NCBI RefSeq assembly: GCF_954871325.1
Contig: NC_088775.1
Span: 30,109,561-30,173,560 of the forward strand
DNA from: Gordionus sp. m RMFG-2023
Lineage: Eukaryota; Nematomorpha; Gordioida; Chordodea; Parachordodidae
DNA length: 64,000 nucleotides
Direction: 5' to 3'
Each line of letters opens with the position of its first letter. Within the stretch, counting starts at the first letter, position 1. Positions 44,110 through 55,000 of the stretch are shown here, piece after piece. The position numbers were made by a program, and so were the translations under genes. Below the pieces are notes generated by a model, which worked only from the letters and a program-made list of their open reading frames with translations, had not been told where the DNA came from and did no database searches.

Positions 44110-44871
44110 AAGGCACAACACGTTGGTCCTCAAATTGTATGATTCTAGAGCGATTGAAAGACTTCTGTAATGATCTTATTATAGGAGCATGTGAAGTCAT
44201 TTTGTCGGAAGATGAATGGCGCCATAAGGACCTTACTAGTGTATTAGTTCCTTAATAACAATATTTAAATTACAATCAGAACATTATTGTTTATTTTATG
44301 GCATATGGATTAGATTAAAAAAAATTAATAGTCCTTTTTATACTAAATATTAAAAAAAAAAAGTTTTGTATTGAGCAAAATCAAATAGCTAAAGACCCTC
44401 TTAAGGATTTATGGCATACGCAAAACTCCATTATTTACAATATATTGGAGGCTACGACAATACCTACTGGTTGTAATGATAATAATAATTATGATAGCAA
44501 CAGTGATTATCTTGAAATTTTACTTTTAGATAGAGAAAAAAAAATCAAATTATCATCAGATAGAAAGGAGGATCAAAAAATGTCTATCGCATCTTTAATA
44601 GAAAAGTTCTCAGAAGTTAAGAGAATAAATAAGGATACAAATATTTTAAAATTCTGGGAAGAAAATTCTTCAATATATTCAGAATTATATATCTTATCTA
44701 GAATCTTCATGACTGTACCGGCGACACAAATACAATAATTTTATAAAGATAACTATCTATTTTGGGTAAGGGTAGAACGTGAATTTTCATATATTGTCTA
44801 ATTTACGTGAATCTCAAGGATGATATTTTAGAAGATATTTTGATTGTGCGATTGAATAAAACATTTAAAAT
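44110..44871 (+). pseudogene. hAT transposase, C-terminal half
   Basis: Pieces in order: YDSRAIERLL and LIIGACEVILSEDEWRHKDL, the 'LsxeEWxll..l' region before the last catalytic Glu. A frame (44445-44738) follows with SSDRKEDQKMSIASLIEKFS, NKDTNILKFWEENSSIYSEL and YILSRIFMTVPATQIQ. Then VEREFSYIV and ILEDILIVRLNKTFKI close the dimerisation domain. Frame changes separate these pieces. Family: ZBED4/tramtrack-unrelated hAT transposases of the Hermes/ZBED type. Confidence 0.65.
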
Positions 44872-46040
44872 ATAAATTACATTTGTAAATAAAATAGGGA
44901 CTCGATAAATTAAGGGTTAGCTTTGATACTTAATAATGTAGCAGTTATAGCATAAAAAGTATTAAAGATTTTGACATTTTGGAAAGAAAATGTGACACCA
45001 AATTATGATGTAGTAATGGCTATAAATACTTTTATATTAATCAGTTAAAAAATTAAAACGGAAATTGAGAATATGAGGAGTAAATTTATGTTAAACGAAT
45101 CCTTATTATTTCCACCTAATTGAAAAATAAACATTTTAGAAGGTAATTGTAATTAAAATTTACCAAATGGATATATAAAAAATTTCTTGGAAATCATAAA
45201 TAATTTCATAATTTCTTTAAACTAGAATTTAAAAATTTGTAAAATTGTAAAAATGAATATTCTATAAAAGAAAAATATTTTTCAGATTTATTTAAAGCAC
45301 CTGATGGTCAGGACCAAATGATATGATTTTAAAAAAATCTGGGATGAACTATTATAATTAAATGTTAATTTATGATAATATTTTGCTTAATATCACAGAA
45401 ACTAGGTATCTAGCAGGTAATTTAAGTTAGGGGTATAGTATAGTTAAGCATTAGTTTATTTTATAATAATTTTTTTGCTTAAATTTTACTAAAACTGGGC
45501 TGGAGATATGACTATGACATTACAAATTATATGGTTTAGAGTTATAGCCTAAATATTTTGAAAATTAGGTTTAGTTTAGCATCAACTACTTTTTATTGTT
45601 TATAATAGTGATTACAATTTTATTTAGGAATTTTTTTTACTTTGTTGATTTTATCAAAATTTTAAAATATTTTATTTATTCGGAGAATTTTTTTATCTCA
45701 TTTTATTAATTTTCTAAAAAATATTATTTCCTTATTTGTATTAAGATCAAAATAGATAAGTGAAAATTCTGATCATCATTAAAAAGAAATAATATGGAAC
45801 TTTATGTATAATCAATCTCTAAGCTATATCTTAATAAGATAAGATATTATTTATGATGTATCTTTTTATAAAAAAACCTTTTTACAAATCTAAAGACATA
45901 TGATAAATGAATATTCAGATTACATTAAAAATTTATATAAAGATTTTCATTATTCCATTATCTTATATGACCAAATAATCATCAATGTTACCGGATGGGT
46001 AATGGTGCCATTTAAAATAAATATCGGATCAGTGCAGCCC

Positions 46041-46105
46041 TAATATAAACTCTATAATGTCATTTTTATATTATTAAAATTAAAAGGGATATCAAAAATT
46101 TCGAT
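46041..46105. other. Short spacer between two transposons
   Basis: Remaining host intron sequence between the hAT and the foldback element. Confidence 0.5.
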
Positions 46106-47712
46106 ATATATTGTATTCCATATTAAATCAACCAAAAAAGTCGAACCCGACCGCCCTTGATTTTTTTAAAAATTTGCATGTTGGTAGTATATACACTAAC
46201 TAATAAAAATGTAAAATTTTACTTTTCAAATCGCCTTACTTCATGAGATATGGTCATCTTTAGAAACGCGGAAATTCCAAAATATACTATATTTAATTTT
46301 CAATATCTCAAAATGTAATTAAGCTATAGACATGATTTAAATTTTATTAAATAGCTCTATAATATGACATAAAATTTATTTTATTGAAAAAAAGTTTATT
46401 ACCAAAAACCGGAAATAACTATAAAAAAAAATTGCTCTTTTTTTTAAAAAATTTTTTTAAACAGATAGACATTATACTTCTTAATATTTGTACAAAATTC
46501 TAGATTGGGACGAGTACTGGGTCAATAGTTATTACACTTTAAATATAAGTTATATGGCTTAAATCCTATATTATACCAAATATAGAGTAATTATTTTTAT
46601 AAAAAGTATGTTAAAAAACTCAAAACAACATTTACCAAATTGTATTGTATTATTTTAAATATAACGCAAAACGCCTTAATTTGGAGGCATTATAAGTAAA
46701 TAATAATATTTTGTAAAAAGTAATAAAGTAACAACTATGATAATAAAAAAAGTGAGCTCAATAATCTCTTCACCCCAACCTAAAGATTATCTTTTTAGGC
46801 CCAGCCCCGATATATTTAAAAAATTTAAAATACGGCCCGGTCCGGGCCTGCAGGTCTCTGATGTATACAATTTCTGTAAAATTTTTTTAAACATATCCGG
46901 GCCGGGCCTAAAAATTTTTTTTTAAATATATCCAGGCCGGGCCTAAGATTGTTAAACCCGGGCCGGGCCTTAATATTTTTTAATATAATTTTTACATTAT
47001 GAGTTAATGGTTATAAGATTATATTATATTATAGTTATGATTAATATAATATTGGGTGATGGTTAACACTATCATAGTTGTTACTTTATTACTTTTTACA
47101 AAATATTATTATTTACTTATAATGCCTCCAAATTAAGGCGTTTTGCGTTATATTTAAAATAATACAATACAATTTGGTAAATGTTGTTTTGAGTTTTTTA
47201 ACATACTTTTTATAAAAATAATTACTCTATATTTGGTATAATATAGGATTTAAGCCATATAACTTATATTTAAAGTGTAATAACTATTGACCCAGTACTC
47301 GTCCCAATCTAGAATTTTGTACAAATATTAAGAAGTATAATGTCTATCTGTTAAAAAAATTTTAAAGAAAAAAAGAGCAATTTTTATTTTATAGTTATTT
47401 CCGGTTTTTGGTAATAAACTTTTTTTCAATAAAATAAATTATATGTCATATTATAGAGCTATTTATTAAAATTTAAATCATGTCTTTAGCTTAATTACAT
47501 TTTGAGATATTTAAAATTAAATATAGTGTATTTTGGAATTTCCGCGTTTCTAAAGATGGCCATATCTCATGAAGTAAGGCGATTTGAAAAGTAAAATTTT
47601 ATATTTTTATTAGTTAGTGTATATACTACCAACATGCAAATTTTTAAAAAAATCGAAGGGGGTCGGGTTAAATCTTCAGTTGATTTGATATGGAATACAA
47701 CATATATATTCT
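46106..47712. mobile_element. Foldback element with arms of about 630 bp, in an NHL-gene intron
   Basis: The left arm (about 46106-46740) and right arm (about 47058-47712) are near-identical inverted copies. Both carry TTGTATTCCATAT at the outer edge, GCATGTTGGTAGTATATACA, CTTCATGAGATATGG, GGCGTTTTGCGTTATATTTA-type words and TTGTTACTTTATTACTTTTT at the inner edge. The spacer holds CAGAGACC-family fragments. No transposase is present. Small differences between the arms indicate modest age. No clear target duplication was found. Confidence 0.85.
46800..46990. repeat. CAGAGACCTGCAG-family fragments in the foldback spacer
   Basis: AAATACGGCCCGGTCCGGGC then CTGCAGGTCTCTG is the right terminus of this family (46862). 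It is followed by three GGGCCGGGCCT-type words spaced by AT-rich text, probably the subterminal repeats of another copy. Confidence 0.65.
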
Positions 47713-48059
47713 TTACTAATATTACTTTCAACTTCAGTTTATGAATATTTAATTCCAGTTTAAGCATTAAAATAATTAAAATATTTTTTAGCCCAAAGGT
47801 TCATAGGATAACACAAGCAATGTAATAAAATGAATGCATCATTAATTTTGCCACATTCATTATTTAACTCTAGGGAATTTTTTTTAAACGATTCATTTTA
47901 TTATAAGATTTTATTTAAATCTAAAAATAGCGATTTAATCAAAATCGATTTTGGACAGCTCTAGCTAGACAGTTTATAAACTTACTAATTAGTATGTACA
48001 CTAACTGTAACATATGCTATATAAATAAACTCGTATTAAACATAATACATGTAATTTAC
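47713..48059. other. Intron, nothing recognised
   Basis: End of the 5.7-kb intron on the fifth-exon side, AT-rich. Confidence 0.6.
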
Positions 48060-48275
48060 CTTCTGTGATGGCCAACCCAGCCACGATATCAATGTAACGA
48101 ATAGGCACTTTCTTCAAAAAATTTCCGTTGCGATCAAAAATCTGCATGCGAGAACGCTCATTGCCCCGGTCGCAAACCACAAATTTGCCATTCATCTTGT
48201 TGACGGCTACTTTGCGTGGATACCAGAGTTGCCCCTCGTCCCGTCCTGGGATCCCAAACTGACCCTTAAATGCGC
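48060..48275 (-). CDS. mei-P26: NHL gene, fifth exon seen (NHL blades)
   Basis: 216 bases; acceptor ACATAAAG, donor GAAG|GTAAAT. It encodes [71 protein letters not shown]. The [17 protein letters not shown] strand pair and the [10 protein letters not shown] segment are the most characteristic parts of this subfamily. Confidence 0.95.
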
Positions 48276-48637
48276 CTTTATGTAAATATTATAAGCTTTA
48301 AAAACAGTATTCTGACTGAAAATCCAACTACAAATTTATCTTAGTGTAGCGATAACAATTAGAATATTTTTTAATAAATTCGTTTTTGAGGGGTATATTC
48401 TTTAGTGCTGTATTGTTCTATAATGAAGAATAAATAAATATGTTAAAATTTTTTATACAATTTTGTGCTAATTTGTGTTTAATATTCTTAGAAGAACTAT
48501 CAGAATTTTATAAATAAACTTATATACTCAGTAGAGCAGAAATGCTGCGACCTAACATAAAAGAAATTTTAAAATAAGTTTAAGCCTAGTTGAGAAAATA
48601 TTTAAAAACATTGTTTCAAAGCAAGAAAATTGCAAAC

Positions 48638-48768
48638 CGGCTTTGGTATAGACTTGGATCCTGTGGTTGTTTGTATCGGCCACGATAATCTCTTCGTCAA
48701 CACCCAAACAAAATCCATGTGGAGAATTGAATTGCAAATTTCCAGGACCCAAAGAACCGAATTTAACC
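48638..48768 (-). CDS. mei-P26: NHL gene, fourth exon seen (NHL blade)
   Basis: 131 bases; acceptor GTTATAG, donor GCCG|GTTTGC. It encodes [44 protein letters not shown]. '[28 protein letters not shown]' type text is a classic first NHL repeat, with the diagnostic N-H-x-I-x-V strand. Confidence 0.92.
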
Positions 48769-48964
48769 CTATAACAATAGTCAAAAATCAAATATTTACT
48801 AAAAATATAAATTAGACGTTAAAAAATTCCTAAATTTATTAGACAACTAAACGCCTGAAATTAGCATCTATTATATATGATTAATTGAAAAATTTAAGGC
48901 AATCAAAATGAATCATTAACTGGCACTTCTTTTTGGTGGAGAAAAATAAAAAAATACAATAAAC

Positions 48965-49217
48965 CTGACTTTCATGACGCTCATTTTAGGGTTGGAACTT
49001 ATTCCATTGATTGAGGAAGAACAAGAAAGGGGTGGCGGGTGGGTCTGAAGGTAGGCACTTAAGCCCATACCCATGTTGAGGAAAGGATTGCCAGCTAACA
49101 TTTGAGAGTTAGAAGAACCATCAATTAGCGCACCTGTAACATTATTGAGGCCGTTAAGTGGTGCTTGGAGTTGTTGAAGAGGGTTTAGCGGAGGTGTGGA
49201 ATGCAGTGAGTTTAAAT
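48965..49217 (-). CDS. mei-P26: NHL gene, third exon seen
   Basis: 253 bases between acceptor CTTTTCAG and donor CAG|GTTTAT. It reads LNSLHSTPPLNPLQQLQAPL, NGLNNVTGALIDGSSNSQML, AGNPFLNMGMGLSAYLQTHP, then a Cys/Ser-rich stretch and PKMSVMKVR, where the propeller begins. It is a flexible linker upstream of the NHL domain. Confidence 0.8.
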
Positions 49218-49369
49218 CTGAAAAGGTATATTTTTAAGGCGTTTAAATTTTGATAAAAGATTCGTTGAATTTGAATATAATTTCTGATAACACTTATCTA
49301 TATTGTATTATCGATCAAAAAAGGCACATTTTCAACCGGTTGCTTTTAAAATTGTTAAAAATTTATGGA

Positions 49370-50705
49370 ATTATTTAGATAGGTAAAAAAAGAGAAAGCC
49401 GTTTATTTTAGCTCGCTAGCACACTCATAGGTACAAAAAAGAGTCATTTTGGAAACTGTAAAATTTTAAAAATGCTTATATCTCAAATATTTTTATAATA
49501 AAAAATTATAGCATATCATATTGTAGATTAAAAAAAACTCTAAGGGCTATCAAAGTAAAATAAAAATGGCCGTAAATTTGAGTATTAACATCAGGTTTAC
49601 CTATATTGTTTTACCTGTATTTTTAAGCAAAAAAGGGAGTTTGATTTTAACCAAATATTGAAAAAAATAGATGACGCTAATGGTTGAAAAATATTATTGT
49701 TAAACGATCTTTCTTTCTTCATAATATTTCTAACTTGCCCGTTCAGATTAATTCTAAATAATTTAACCATCCTACAGCTTATTATTTTATCGTCTTCCAA
49801 TAACATTCGGATTTGAAGAGTGCAAAAACATATATTCTAGGTGCAGATCAATTATTTTATTATATATCACAGATATCAAAGTGTTGCAACCCATCCAGGA
49901 CTAGTTTAAAAAGACTTGTTTTAGAACAAATAACTTGTCCTAATGAGTTTTTTCCAATTGTAAGGAAAATATTAAAGGTATAAGATATATAATTTATTAA
50001 TATATATTCTATATTTTTTTATTAAGGAATACATTTCTCTTATATTATGGAAGATGATTATGAGAAAGAACAAATTTTTAGATTTATAATTTATTAATAT
50101 ATATTCTATATTTTTTTTATTAAGGAATAGATTTCTCTTATATTATGAAAGATGAATATGAGAAAGAGCAAATTTTTAGAAGAGAGATTCAATAAAGCGC
50201 GTATATAAGGAACACAAATATTTCATATTTTTCACCCAATTTCTAGTGATAAAATTGAAACAAAATTTTATTCTAACAGAAGCAAATATCAAATATAGCA
50301 TTTGACTCGAATATTAATATGAATTTACTATATAAAAAAAATAGATATAACATGTATCTATGACCATCAATAATGGACGGCCTGTGATTTAGAGAAAAAA
50401 AAATCGAAAAAAAGAGGTGTTAGTTTTTTTGCATCCTCAAGAACCCTCAAATTCTTATAAGGTAAACCGGAAGATAAGGACTCAAATTGGGGCCAATTTA
50501 TATTTTTTCTTTGATAGCCCTTTAGAGAATTTTCCTATCTACAATATGATATATTATAAAATTTTTTACTATAGTTTTATAAGCATTCTAAAAATTTTAG
50601 AGATTCCAGTGGATCTTTTTTGTACCTATGAGTCCTTATATCTTGAGAACCAGATGTGCTAGCGAGCTAAAATAAACGACTTTCTCTCTTTTTTACTTAT
50701 CCAAA
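49370..50705. mobile_element. Long terminal inverted repeat element in the 2.4-kb intron
   Basis: The left end GATAGGTAAAAAAAGAGAAA (then GCCGTTTATTTTAGCTCGCT) is inverted at the right end (AGCGAGCTAAAATAAACGAC then TCTCTTTTTTACTTATC). The inner limits are about 49625 and 50440. Pairing includes CTCATAGGTACAAAAAAGAG, GCTATCAAAG and ATCAGGTTTACC. Interior: a 69-codon minus frame (49597-49806) with no known domain and a duplicated AT-rich 107-bp stretch (49990-50170). Superfamily unknown. Confidence 0.75.
49985..50185 (+). repeat. Direct duplication, about 107 bp, inside the TIR element
   Basis: The text TATAATTTATTAATATATAT, TCTATATTTTTTTATTAAGG, then ATTTCTCTTATATTATG and GAAAGA(A/G)CAAATTTTTAGA is present twice in a row with few differences. 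Confidence 0.8.
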
Positions 50706-51647
50706 TGATTTCAGAAATTTTTGATAATTATTTATAAATATGCAATTAGATACGATATTTGTATTCGGCTATCCCTAACTAATGCAAATGCCTTGGAGAG
50801 ATAACTTAAACATGAAAATAAGTTATAGGAATCAGATTATTAAAAGGAATGTGTACAAAACAGGCATAATATAAGTTGAAATCATTAAAGATTGAATTAA
50901 CGTGAAAGTAGAGTTTAGGGGAAATAGGTGAAGATACCTATTTTTTATTCTTCTTTATCACTTTTAATTCTATCAAATATTTTAAACTTAAATTATCATT
51001 CAAATGCGTTTATGCACGTTAGATAACAGCCACGGAATTCCAGTGTATCTCTAGTATTAAGAAAAATTGTTAAAATTAATTTATCTTGGCCAATTACAAT
51101 AGGGTTTAGCCAAATTTTAGCTTAAAAAATTGTCTTTTATTAGGTTGAGCCTCAACTTGAAAATTGGCATAATTTTTTAAGATAAAAAAACTTTGCTAAG
51201 GACGTCATGGAGTTAGATATAGATCAACACTTGATATTAATTATCTGCTTATTTTTAAAATGTCTGAATATAAATCAAATTAATAATATAATATTTTTAA
51301 AATATATTCCTAGAATTATCTTAATTTAATCCATCCATCATTAAAATTTCAAGAATTGTATATTTAATTTTTATTTTAGCCTACCACTTACTTCACTCAT
51401 TTAAAAGTAAGGGCCTTACAGTTTCCTTGGGGATATTTTATTATATAAAATACAAAAATATATCTTATAAGCAATCTTAAGTTTAATTATTTCTAATAAA
51501 ATTATAAAATTCAATGAAACCTGTCAATTAATTATAAAAAGGATTAGATTAAACTAATTTCCTATTATAATAAAATATTAAGGGAATTTAGATGTGTCAT
51601 GAATATTATATAATTTAAGAAATGATATTATAAAAAAACACAATAAC
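50706..51647. other. Intron, nothing recognised
   Basis: AT-rich rest of the 2.4-kb intron between the second and third exons seen. No repeats matching elsewhere in the window were recognised. Confidence 0.55.
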
Positions 51648-51792
51648 TTGAATGGGCCTCGTGATTTAGGTTGTAATGCATGGGCATGTTGTTGGAAGGT
51701 AGGGAGTGGTGAAGTTGAGGCGGGGGTGGTGGGTTGGAAGACATGGTCAGAAGACGAGACAAATTGGCCGTGAGGTATTCGTTCCCACTCGG
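51648..51792 (-). CDS. mei-P26: NHL gene, second exon seen
   Basis: 145 bases, starting in phase 0 after TTTGACAG and ending with one base of the next codon before GTTATT. The correct frame is PSGNEYLTANLSRLLTMSSN, PPPPPQLHHSLPSNNMPMHY, NLNHEAHS. A longer open frame in another register (51578-51823) is a shadow. It is a Pro/Asn/His-rich linker without a domain. The frame is fixed by the phases of both neighbours. Confidence 0.75.
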
Positions 51793-51910
51793 CTGTCAAA
51801 TATATATATGTATCTATACTCATTAACCCGTTAAAAATATTTTTTTAAATAGACGGTTAATAAGTTAAAATGCTATAATGACTAGATCTATTTAGAAAAT
51901 GCATATATAC

Positions 51911-52021
51911 CCCAAGACTGGTATTATTGCGTTCGAGGAGAGCGGACAAATTATTCAGTCGTCCAGTGAGGGCGTTTAAATTCAACGATGAGGTTTTGGA
52001 TGACCCATTAGCGTCCGGTTC
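51911..52021 (-). CDS. mei-P26: NHL gene, first exon seen (internal)
   Basis: 37 codons, phase 0 at both ends. It reads EPDANGSSKTSSLNLNALTG then RLNNLSALLERNNTSLG. Acceptor AATGCATAG before GAA; donor GGG|GTATAT. The leucine pattern suggests a short amphipathic helix, perhaps the end of the coiled coil that follows B-boxes in TRIM proteins. A 116-bp tandem duplication (52023-52250) lies directly against its acceptor. Confidence 0.75.
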
Positions 52022-52022
52022 C

Positions 52023-52250
52023 TATGCATTAAATAATTATAAGTTAAAATAAATATTAGTAAACTTTAAATCAAATATAATATAAAAAAGTAAAAATCAC
52101 ACATAAAAATATAAATTTAGAATTGTATAACTTATAATATGCATTAAATAATTATAAGTTAAATAAATATTAGTAAACTTTAAATCAAATATAATACAAA
52201 TAAGTAAAAATCACACATAAAAATATAAATTTAGAATTGTATAGCTTATT
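52023..52250. repeat. Tandem duplication, about 116 bp, abutting an exon acceptor
   Basis: TATGCATTAAATAATTATAA...AAATTTAGAATTGTATA(A/G)CTTAT is present twice (52023-52138 and 52139-52250) with only a few differences. On the minus strand it immediately precedes the 3' splice site of the exon at 51911-52021, so the duplicated region includes the pyrimidine tract and probable branch region. Confidence 0.88.
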
Positions 52251-52737
52251 AGAATGAGTGAAATGTAAGGAAATATCAGAGACGCGCCAATTATTTTTTT
52301 ACCACTACCCTGTTACTTATATGAAAAAGAGCATCAAACGTCGTTACTAATGATGCCATGTTTAGGGAAAATATAATGTTACTATGGAAAGTAATGAGTA
52401 GAGTAACGATTATTTTTTAAGTTAATCATTAGTTTTTAAAATATGGAAAAAATTAGATATTAGTCGCCTAGAAAATTTTTGTTATAACCAATGGCAGATT
52501 TATCATTTTCGATTATAATGGTATAATAAAAATGATAAATTTTCATTAAAACACATTCTGTTGAAAATTATATCATGTGTATTTTTTTAAAATTTAAATA
52601 TTAATTTTAGGCAATCTAGAAACCTTTATGAGCCTTAATTTTTTGATGGTTTGGCTAAGGCCAGTAAAAAAGATTTTTTGGCCCAGGTCCATATCTAATA
52701 CTAGAAAAAATTCATAAGCCCAGCTTGAGTCCATAAG
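52251..52737. other. Degraded repeat scraps, no exon recognised
   Basis: The patch 52270-52430 has ACGTCGTTACTAATGATGCC and GTAACGATTATTTTTT, reminiscent of the GTAACG repeats of the hAT at 25430. No upstream exon of the NHL gene could be recognised. Confidence 0.4.
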
Positions 52738-52864
52738 TAGTGTTGTTAATTGGTTGGTTGTGTAAAACCCAGACCCGGGGTTTGGGTATAAAAAATTGGC
52801 CAAACCTGCTCTGAACAACCCCGAGCACAGACCCGTGGTTTGTGACGATTTAATAAACATGTTG

Positions 52865-53525
52865 ATAATTTATAAAATTTTTTATTGTAATAATATTGAT
52901 CACTCATAGAGGGCGGGTCAGGAATATTTTTATCAACACAAAATATCGATATGGGTATCAAGTAAAATCTAATTTAAATATATTTAGACTGAAAGTATTC
53001 ATTTTTTGTCTTGATGGGCATGATTTGGTCTGGGGGGTGGGTGGAGGGGGGGGGGAGTGTAAAAAATAAATTTTTTTGATATGGGTATCAAATAAAAGGT
53101 AATTAAAATATTTTTTATTGTAATAATAATAATAATCACTCATAGAGGGCGGGTCTAGGTCTTGGAGGGTCAGGAATATTTTCATCAACACAAAATATCG
53201 ATATGGGTTTGAAATAAAAGATAATTAAAATATCTTTAGATTGAAAGTAGTCATTTTTTGTCTTGATGGGTATGACTTGGTCTGGGGAGTGGATGGAATG
53301 GGTGTAAAAAATAATTTTTTTTGATATGGGTATCAATTAAAGGTAATTAAAATATTTTTTTATTGTAATAATAATAATCACTCATAGATGGCGGGTCTAG
53401 GTCTTAGGGGGGTCAGGAATAATTTTATCAACACAAATATCGATATGGGTATCAAATAAAATCTAATTTTAATATCATACTGAAAGTATTCATTTTTTGT
53501 CTTGGTGGGTATGACTAGGTCTGGA
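52865..53525 (+). repeat. Tandem and inverted repeat arm A
   Basis: Three direct copies of a unit of about 225 bp carry ATCACTCATAGAGGGCGGGT, CAGGAATATTTTTATCAACA, AAAATATCGATATGGG and TTTTTTGTCTTGATGGG. The opposite arm is at 54470-55000. One copy carries a run of G at 53046-53057. Confidence 0.85.
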
Positions 53526-53539
53526 GGTGAAATATATAA

Positions 53540-54252
53540 TTTGCAGTTTTCTTAATTTAGCGCGTTATACCATATATATTTTTTTTAGTATCAATAGCTT
53601 TAGCGTGCTACTTTTTTTATAAAAAGAGATAGCGGTAGCTCGTTACTAAATAAATATAAAAAATATTGTATAATATTATAATTAATTCTAAAATCATAAT
53701 CTTGTTATTTTATTTTAAATTTACATTTATAAATATGCATTGTAAATATATTTTTCAAAAAAATAAAAAATTTTAAATGTGGACAGTAGAGAATGATAAT
53801 GAAAATAATTTTGGTACAGATCATATCGACAAAGTAATATCCCTTGAAAATAATGATGATATGGAATTTTCTTTTCCTAAATTCACAAAATATTTTAATC
53901 TCGATAAAAAATAATTAACCAGGGTATAAATTTTTCTGTAAGATGTGACGGAGGTTTTATCATCAAACAAGACTAGTAGCTTCAACTTGCAAAAACATTT
54001 AAAGGTAATATATCAAACAAATTTAATATTAATGTATAGCTCAATAATTCCTTAAAAAAATTAGAGCATCTATAATAGTTTTTGAGTTAGATGAGTTTAT
54101 GAAAGTTGATAATATGACCCAGTCTAATAATGCTATATTTCAACTGGCCATAAGATAGTGCGCTATATTTTTGAAAAAATATCGATAGCGCCCTTCTTTT
54201 GTGTAAAATAACGGTAAAGCGCGCTATTTTTAAAAGTAGCTTTTAACAACAC
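53540..54252 (+). mobile_element. hAT remnant with AGCGCGCTA subterminal repeats and BED-finger region
   Basis: Left part: TTAGCGCGTTATACC, TAGCGTGCTAC, GATAGCGGTAGC. Right part: AGTGCGCTATATTTTTG, GATAGCGCCC, AAGCGCGCTATTTT, ending TTTTAACAACACTA. Between them, text reading FCKMC and then SSNKTSSFNLQKHLK (about 53935-54005, two frames) matches a hAT BED zinc finger, preceded by an acidic leader MWTVENDNENNFGTDHIDKV. The left terminus is eroded. Confidence 0.6.
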
Positions 54253-54469
54253 TATAAAATGCTTCCCTTTTTCTTATCTCTCTCTTTCTTTATCTCCATT
54301 TTAAATTTTCAATAATGTTAATGTCATGAGTAATTTATTTCTTTCATCTAATATAATGTTCATTATATTGGAAGATATCTGTTATTTTTAAGGAAATGAT
54401 TAATGATAAAAATTCTACAAACAAAAATTTCTTTCAATTTTCTCTTGGATCTAAAGATATTTAAATTAG

Positions 54470-55000
54470 CTTTTATTTGATATTAATATCGATATTTTGT
54501 GTTGATATATTCCTGACCCTTATTATTACAAAAAAAATATTTTTTAATTACCTTTTATTTGATACTCATATCAAAAAAATTACATTTTACACCCCCTCTC
54601 TCCATCCACCCTTCAGTCCAAGTCATACCCAACAAGACAAAAAATGAATACCTTTAATCTAAAGATATTTAAATTAGCTTTTAATCGATATTTTGTGTTG
54701 ATAAAAATATTCCTGACCCCCTAAGACCTAGACCAGCCCTCTATGAGTGATTATTATTATTATTACAATAAAAAATATTTTAAATACCTTTTATTTGATA
54801 CCCATATCAAAAAATTATTTTTTACACCCCCCCCCCCAGATCAAGTAATACCCATCACATCAAGACCAAGAATGAAGACTTTCAGTCAAAATATATTAAA
54901 ATTAGCTATTATTTGATACCCATATCGATATTTTATTTTGATAAAAATATTCTCACCCACCAGACCTAGACTCGCCCATTATGGGGGAAAGATTGACTTC
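54470..55000 (-). repeat. Tandem and inverted repeat arm B
   Basis: Contains the complements of the arm A words (TATCGATATTTTGTGTTGAT, TATTCCTGACCC, CTATGAGTGATTATTATTAT, CCCATCAAGAC-like) in about two and a half units, with C-runs facing the G-runs of arm A. Together the arms form a broken foldback around the hAT at about 53540-54250. Confidence 0.8.

Larger units (their letters stand above)
42775..46040 (+). mobile_element. hAT transposon (3.3 kb) inside an NHL-gene intron
   Basis: Left end TAGGGCTATGATCGGCGCCA, then ATATTGGATCAGTCAATATT. Right end AAATATCGGATCAGTGCAGC then CCTA. Flanking octamers GTATAAAA and ATATAAAC agree at 6 of 8, consistent with an aged hAT duplication. A plus-strand transposase fragment lies inside (44110-44871), as does a nested MITE (43158-43345) and a foreign terminus at 43752 (GGATGTGAACCCGAACCCTC). 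It is antisense to the host gene. Confidence 0.65.
39646..52021 (-). other. mei-P26: Gene span: TRIM-NHL protein, Mei-P26-like (3' seven coding exons)
   Basis: Seven exons (51911-52021, 51648-51792, 48965-49217, 48638-48768, 48060-48275, 42026-42393, 39646-39753) join on GT...AG introns with matching phases into 443 residues without a stop. Residues 1-165 are low-complexity, Ser/Asn/Pro/Leu-rich, with a short helical LNALTGRLNNLSALLERNN. Residues about 168-443 are an NHL beta-propeller ([68 protein letters not shown]). Known NHL domains of this family bind RNA and repress translation in stem and germ cells. From memory it fits insect Mei-P26 better than Brat, which ends YVQLAPV. RING and B-box exons are not found up to 64000. 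Introns of 2.3, 5.7, 2.4 kb are filled with transposons. Confidence 0.85.

Noticed and set aside
51578-51823. 81-codon minus frame TAEWERIPHGQFVSSSDHVF...
   Set aside because: Wrong register: splice phases of both neighbours require the frame PSGNEYLTANLSRLL.
39646-52021. Assigning the NHL gene to brat
   Set aside because: The remembered Brat propeller ends in YVQLAPV and has different blade text (TERSPTHQIQIY, VIIFDQNGNVLHKF); this protein has [23 protein letters not shown] and a [13 protein letters not shown] end, which fits Mei-P26 better. Assignment still rests on memory.
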